Assembly: GCF_900104035.1 (NCBI RefSeq)
Contig: NZ_FNIT01000001.1
Coordinates: 248,001 to 312,000 of the forward strand
Direction: 5' to 3'
DNA length: 64,000 bases
Origin: Aureimonas jatrophae
GTDB lineage: Bacteria; Pseudomonadota; Alphaproteobacteria; Rhizobiales; Rhizobiaceae
Below, piece by piece: positions 59,484 through 64,000 of the stretch. The notes under the pieces were generated by a model, which was given only the letters and a program-made list of their open reading frames with translations, did not search any database and had not been told where the DNA came from. The position numbers and the translations under genes are program-made. How positions within the stretch are numbered: position 1 is the stretch's first letter; the number at the start of each line of letters is the position of its first letter.

Positions 59484-61373
59484 TCAGAAGCGCAGCTTCA
59501 GGCCGACCTCGCCGACATGGCTGACATCGATGTCCGAACTCGTGCCGACCGAGTAGCGTCCCGTCAGCGAGAGACGGTCGCTCAAGCCGGCATCGACGCC
59601 GACGCCGGCCACGAAACCGCGTGCCGCCAGATCCTCGAGCTCGGCGGAACGGGCGCGGCTGATGCCGCCCGCGATGCGCGCCGAAACGCGTGCGTCGTCC
59701 TCGGTCAGGATGTCCTCGTAGCCGATGCGACCCGTCAGGGCGACCGGACGACCGCCGAGATCGGTGGTGTAGGCGAGGTGCAGATTGGCCGAGCCGAGGA
59801 GCGCATTGCGCTGCGTGTCGCCGGTGACGATCTGGGCCGCCGCGCCGGTCTCGGCATAGCCGTCGGCATCAGCGTAGAGGTAGTCGAGGCCGAGCGCGGG
59901 CGTCACGGTGAGCGCGCCGGTGCGGAAGCCGTAACCAGCCTCGAGGCCGACGTTGGCCGAGACGCCGTTCGAGTCCGTGCCCCGGTTCACGACGGTGTCG
60001 ACCAGCGTCCGGCGGTCGAGGTCCTCGTAGTCCTGGTGCGCGACGCCGCCCGACAGCGTGACGTAGGCCGGACCGAAGAGGGCGGTGGCGTAGAGATCGG
60101 CTGCAAACGAGCGCGTGTCGTAGGTGAGGCGCGCATCGTCCACCTCACCGGTGGAGGCCGACAGGGCCCCGCCGACGAGAAGCCGGTCGTTCATACGGTG
60201 GTCGAGGCCGATCCGCACCGTGCCGTTGTCGAAGCGGTAGTCGTTGCCGCGGTCGCGCTCGAAGCGGCTGCCGCCCAGCGTCACGTACACATCGGAGAAG
60301 GGCACGGCGATCGCGGCGTCCGAACCGGTGGCGGGCGGCGGCACCCGGAGCGCCGCCAGGCGGGCGCGCTCGCGCACCGCGTCGTTTGCGGTCATGCGGT
60401 CAAGAAGCGCCGTCTCGGTCAGCGACCCGACCGCTGCTGCGCTCGTGCCGACCGAGAGGTAGTCCTCGACCAGCTGCGAGAACAACCGGTGGACGCCGGT
60501 CGTCGGATGGACGCTGTCCCAGTACTGGTAGGTGTTCTGGACGCTCGCCGGGGCGGTCGCGCAGGCAGGGGTCTCGACGCAGGCGTCGCGCGTGTTCAGG
60601 ATGCCGAAGCGCGCGGGGTCGCTGGCGATCAGCGCGCCGAGGCGGCGCACGTCGACGAGCACGACGTCGGTGTTGGGAAGCGTCGCCGCGACCTGGGTGA
60701 CGCCGGCCTGGAGCGCCGTGTTGAAGGCGTCGGTCGCGAGCGTTCCGACGACTGAACCCTGGAGGGTCGCGGCAAAGCGCGGCGTCGCACCGATGTCTGG
60801 CAGGTTTAGAACAACGACGGTCGGCGCGCCGAGGTTGCCGAGACGCGCGAGCGAGGCCGCGATGTCGCCAGCCGAGGCGACGGCTTCCGCGCCGATCGTG
60901 GCGGGCGTCGCGCCGGGGACGTTGACCTCCTGGAAGATGTTGTTGGCGCCGCCGTAGAGCGTGACGACGTCGTTGGCGCCGAAGCGCCCGTCCTGCAGCA
61001 GGAAGGCGTCGATCTGGGCGGGGATGCCCGGCGGACGCAGGCCGTCGAGCCGGTCGGTGCGCGCGCCGCCGAACGCATAGTTCTGCGACCGTTCCGGATT
61101 GATGCGGATGCCGCCGAGCGTGGCGGCGCCGGCCGGCTGCATCGGATCGCCGTTCAGGTATTCCGTGAAGACCGGCCCGTTCGAGAAGCGGCCCGCGAAG
61201 TAGGGCGGCGAGGTCGGGGTTCCGGAGATCAGGAACAGGTTGCCGTTGTCGGACAGCGAGTCGCCGAAGCTGATCACCGGTCCGGCGACCTGCGCAAGGG
61301 CCGGCATCGCGGTGGCGCCCAGCAGGAGGGCCGCGGTGGCGCTCAGGACGGCTCGGCTCTTCAGGCGGCTCAT
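59484..61373 (-). CDS. GDSL-esterase autotransporter
   Basis: A 629-residue type V-secreted protein. A signal peptide (1-27, ending PALAQ) is followed by a GDSL passenger (about 30-320) with ISFGDSLSDNGNLF, GGARTD, LYGGANNIFQ and DSVHPTTGVH for Ser, Gly, Asn and Asp/His. An autotransporter beta-barrel (about 370-629) follows, made of alternating amphipathic strands and ending in Phe (GEVGLKLRF), as needed for BAM recognition. It resembles EstA/ApeE-type surface lipases. It stands alone on the minus strand beside another SGNH hydrolase. Confidence 0.92.
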   Translation of the reverse strand: MSRLKSRAVLSATAALLLGATAMPALAQVAGPVISFGDSLSDNGNLFLISGTPTSPPYFAGRFSNGPVFTEYLNGDPMQPAGAATLGGIRINPERSQNYAFGGARTDRLDGLRPPGIPAQIDAFLLQDGRFGANDVVTLYGGANNIFQEVNVPGATPATIGAEAVASAGDIAASLARLGNLGAPTVVVLNLPDIGATPRFAATLQGSVVGTLATDAFNTALQAGVTQVAATLPNTDVVLVDVRRLGALIASDPARFGILNTRDACVETPACATAPASVQNTYQYWDSVHPTTGVHRLFSQLVEDYLSVGTSAAAVGSLTETALLDRMTANDAVRERARLAALRVPPPATGSDAAIAVPFSDVYVTLGGSRFERDRGNDYRFDNGTVRIGLDHRMNDRLLVGGALSASTGEVDDARLTYDTRSFAADLYATALFGPAYVTLSGGVAHQDYEDLDRRTLVDTVVNRGTDSNGVSANVGLEAGYGFRTGALTVTPALGLDYLYADADGYAETGAAAQIVTGDTQRNALLGSANLHLAYTTDLGGRPVALTGRIGYEDILTEDDARVSARIAGGISRARSAELEDLAARGFVAGVGVDAGLSDRLSLTGRYSVGTSSDIDVSHVGEVGLKLRF

Positions 61374-61518
61374 GCGACGTGTCTCCCCATCGCCGGCCTG
61401 TTTTCTGCCGGTCCCGCGCGACCATGCGCGAGGCCTCGCGGAAGGGACAGGGAGAATGCGCGAGTCCCCGAGCGAATGCGGCAGCTCTGTGGCCGAGCTG
61501 CCGCAGCGTGAGATCGGG

Positions 61519-62712
61519 TCAGGCCCGAAGCGCGTCGACACCCGGCAGCGGCTTGCCTTCCATCCATTCCAGGAAGGCGCCGCCTGCGGTGGAGACATAG
61601 GTCAGGTCGTCGGCGACGCCCGCCGCATTCAGGGCCGCCACCGTGTCGCCGCCGCCGGCGACCGACACGAGCTGGCCGTCGCGCGTGCGCGCCGCCGCAT
61701 GGCGCGCCGCCGCCATGGTCGCCGCGTCGAAGGGCGGGATCTCGAAGGCGCCGAGCGGTCCGTTCCAGATGAGGGTCTTGGACTTGTCGATCCATTCCTT
61801 GACCTGGCCGGTGCTGGCGGGGCCGACGTCGAGGATCATGCTGTCGGCCGGCACGGCGTCGACCGACACGGTCTGCGTCTCGGGGTTCGCCTTGAACTCG
61901 CGTGCGACCACCGCGTCCACCGGCAGGAGCACGATGCAGCCCGCCTTTTCCGCGGCCTGCATGATCGTGCGGGCGGTGTCCGCGAGGTCGTGCTCGCAGA
62001 GCGACTTGCCGACGTCCTTGCCGAGCGCGGCGAGGAAGGTGTTCGCCATGCCGCCGCCGATCACGAGGCAGTCGACCTTGGCGACGAGGTTCTGGAGAAG
62101 GTCGATCTTGGTCGAGACCTTCGCGCCGCCGACGATCGCGATCACCGGCTTCTCCGGGCGTCCGAGACCCTTCTCCAGCGCCTCCAGCTCGGCCTGCATG
62201 GTGCGGCCGGCATAGGCGGGAAGGTGATGGGCCAGACCCTCGGTCGAGGCATGGGCGCGGTGCGCCGCCGAAAAGGCGTCGTTGACGTAGAGGTCGCCGA
62301 GCGAGGCAAGCTGCGACACGAAGGTCTCGTCGTTCTGTTCCTCGCCCGCGTGGAAGCGCGTGTTCTCGAGGAGGAGGACGTCGCCGTCCGTCATGTTGGC
62401 GACGATGCCCTCGGCCACCGGACCGACGCAGTCCTCGGCAAAGCCCACCGGCTTGCCGAGCTTCTCCGCCAGCGCCTCGCCGATCGGCCGCAGCGACTGC
62501 GCGGGGTCGAGCTTGCCCTTCGGGCGACCGAAATGCGCCAGCAGGATGACGCGGCCACCCTTGTCGGCGATCTCGCGGATGGTCGGCAGTACGCGGTCGA
62601 TGCGCGTGGCATCGGAAACGCGCCCGTCCTGGACCGGCACGTTGAGATCGACGCGGACGAGCACGCGCTTGCCCGAAACGTCGGCGTCGTCGAGGCTCTT
62701 GAACGGATTCAT
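61519..62712 (-). CDS. pgk: phosphoglycerate kinase
   Basis: A 397-residue glycolytic and gluconeogenic enzyme that interconverts 1,3-bisphosphoglycerate and 3-phosphoglycerate with ADP/ATP. Conserved blocks are [54 protein letters not shown] and [12 protein letters not shown]. The nucleotide-binding end is [12 protein letters not shown]. The start [14 protein letters not shown] is at 62712. It follows gap by 94 bases, the usual gap-pgk order of Alphaproteobacteria. Confidence 0.96.
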   Translation of the reverse strand: MNPFKSLDDADVSGKRVLVRVDLNVPVQDGRVSDATRIDRVLPTIREIADKGGRVILLAHFGRPKGKLDPAQSLRPIGEALAEKLGKPVGFAEDCVGPVAEGIVANMTDGDVLLLENTRFHAGEEQNDETFVSQLASLGDLYVNDAFSAAHRAHASTEGLAHHLPAYAGRTMQAELEALEKGLGRPEKPVIAIVGGAKVSTKIDLLQNLVAKVDCLVIGGGMANTFLAALGKDVGKSLCEHDLADTARTIMQAAEKAGCIVLLPVDAVVAREFKANPETQTVSVDAVPADSMILDVGPASTGQVKEWIDKSKTLIWNGPLGAFEIPPFDAATMAAARHAAARTRDGQLVSVAGGGDTVAALNAAGVADDLTYVSTAGGAFLEWMEGKPLPGVDALRA

Positions 62713-62806
62713 GGGACGGGCTCCGAGGGGAGGGCCGCCCCGATGGCGGCCGGGGAACGAGACGGGAAGGGCGGGATGCCGTCGCACCCCACCCTTGCTG
62801 CAGGAA

Positions 62807-63820
62807 TTACCGGGCGTTGTGCATCGCCAGCGCGGTGTCCGACATGCGGTTCGAGAAGCCCCACTCGTTGTCGTACCACGAGAGGATGCGCACGAAGTTG
62901 CCGCCCAGAACCTTGGTCTGGTCCATGGCGAAGACCGAGGAGTGAGGGTCGTGGTTGAAGTCGTGGGACACGTTCGGGTCGAGCGTGTAGCCGAGGATGC
63001 CCTTCAGCGGGCCGTCGGCCGCCGCCTTGATGGCGTTCTGGATCTCTTCCACGGTGGTGTTGCGCTTGGCCGTGAACTTGAAGTCCACGACCGAGACGTT
63101 GGGCGTCGGCACGCGGATCGACGAGCCGTCGAGCTTGCCCTTGAGCTGGGGCAGCACGAGGCCGATCGCCTTGGCCGCGCCGGTCGAGGTCGGGATCATC
63201 GACAGGGCCGCCGCGCGGGCGCGGTAGAGGTCCTTGTGCATCGTGTCGAGCGTCGGCTGGTCGCCCGTGTAGGAATGGATCGTCGTCATGAAGCCGGTCT
63301 CGATGCCGACCGTCTCGTCGAGGATCTTGGCAACCGGCGCGAGGCAGTTCGTCGTGCACGAGGCGTTGGAGACGATCTTGTCGTCCGCCGTTAGCGTGTC
63401 GTGGTTGACGCCATAGACGATCGTCTTCTCGTTCTCGGCCTTGGTGAGAGGGCCGGAGATCAGGACCTTCTTGGCGCCCGCCTCGAGGTGGGCGGAGGCC
63501 TTGGCCGGGTCGGTGAAGATGCCGGTGCACTCGAAGGCGATGTCGATGCCCATCTCGCCCCAGGGCAGGTTCTTCGGGTCGCGCTCGGCGGTCACGCGCA
63601 TCGGGCCGCGGCCGACGTCGATCGTGTCGCCCTGCACCGTCACCGTGCCGGGGAAGCGGCCGTGCACCGAGTCATAGCGGATGAGGTGGGCGTTGGTCTC
63701 GACCGGGCCGAGGTCGTTGATCGCCACCACCTCGATGTCGGTGCGGCCCGACTCGACGATGGCGCGAAGCACGTTGCGGCCGATCCGGCCAAATCCGTTG
63801 ATCGCGACGCGAACTGCCAT
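62807..63820 (-). CDS. gap: glyceraldehyde-3-phosphate dehydrogenase, type I
   Basis: A 337-residue NAD(P)-dependent enzyme. The Rossmann start is [20 protein letters not shown]. The catalytic Cys lies in [16 protein letters not shown], and [29 protein letters not shown] and [13 protein letters not shown] are standard. AGGAGAG lies upstream of the ATG at 63820. The 180 bases to the window edge (63821-64000) show no gene I can support. Confidence 0.97.
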   Translation of the reverse strand: MAVRVAINGFGRIGRNVLRAIVESGRTDIEVVAINDLGPVETNAHLIRYDSVHGRFPGTVTVQGDTIDVGRGPMRVTAERDPKNLPWGEMGIDIAFECTGIFTDPAKASAHLEAGAKKVLISGPLTKAENEKTIVYGVNHDTLTADDKIVSNASCTTNCLAPVAKILDETVGIETGFMTTIHSYTGDQPTLDTMHKDLYRARAAALSMIPTSTGAAKAIGLVLPQLKGKLDGSSIRVPTPNVSVVDFKFTAKRNTTVEEIQNAIKAAADGPLKGILGYTLDPNVSHDFNHDPHSSVFAMDQTKVLGGNFVRILSWYDNEWGFSNRMSDTALAMHNAR

Positions 63821-64000
63821 GGGAACTCTCCTAGCGATCCGGTCGGGACGACCGGCACGGGTGGGGTTTAACGCGCTCGGGCAGCGCGCAAAGGGGCGGA
63901 AGTCGGGATCGGAACGTCGGGTCGCGGCACGCAAACAGCCCCTCGAAGGTCCGGGAAGCGCATCCGATGGGAGCGGCGCGCCGCGCGGCGGCCCTCGCTT

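Overview
The window is a stretch of G+C-rich chromosome from an alphaproteobacterium, most likely of the order Hyphomicrobiales (Rhizobiales). This rests on the complete mraZ-to-ftsZ division and cell wall (dcw) cluster followed by lpxC-bamD-recN-ligA, an FtsZ tail of the type ending EIPAFLRRQ, a CtrA box in front of ddl-ftsQAZ, a PodJ-like polarity protein, and the ligase-associated DNA repair genes. The family cannot be fixed from the sequence. An Aurantimonadaceae-like lineage is only a guess.

Layout. 1-3.9 kb: the start of an aldo/keto reductase, an HxlR regulator divergent from an NAD(P)H-binding protein with a near-perfect palindromic operator, an MltB-type transglycosylase, a GH25 lysozyme lipoprotein and a Thr-rich small lipoprotein. 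4.0-6.3 kb: a TerB/J-domain protein coupled to an amidase, then an SLT transglycosylase. 6.3-6.7 kb: RNase P RNA with its own promoter. 7.0-28.9 kb: the dcw cluster (mraZ, rsmH, ftsL, ftsI, murE, murF, mraY, murD, ftsW, murG, murC, murB, a cation-efflux gene, ddl, ftsQ, ftsA, ftsZ). It is interrupted between ftsW and murG by two lower-G+C genes on the opposite strand. These look like a type III secretion chaperone (CesT-like) and its substrate. 29.2-35.7 kb: lpxC, bamD, recN and an unusually long ligA. 35.7-43.1 kb: a DEDDh exonuclease with a C-terminal CxCx8CxH motif, a YbjN protein, AzlCD, a Tim44-like protein, an MFS transporter, SCO1, PrmA and a MerR regulator. 43.4-49.6 kb: a 1297-residue PodJ-like protein, then a TauE/SafE, TIGR02186, DUF3429 operon. 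49.6-58.6 kb: three members of the ligase-associated DNA damage response system (PdeM, DEXH helicase, MBL exonuclease), separated by SulP, HPP-CBS, methyltransferase and YitT genes. Its ATP-dependent ligase is not in the window. 58.6-63.8 kb: an SGNH hydrolase, a GDSL autotransporter, pgk and gap.

How the genes work together. Most of the left half builds or trims peptidoglycan: at least four murein hydrolases lie just before the cluster that makes lipid II and the divisome. MraZ probably represses its own promoter through four CCCA elements spaced exactly 10 bp apart. CtrA probably times ddl-ftsQAZ expression. The chaperone/substrate pair is the one part that does not belong to the conserved layout. 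It suggests horizontal transfer and a type III secretion system elsewhere in the genome.
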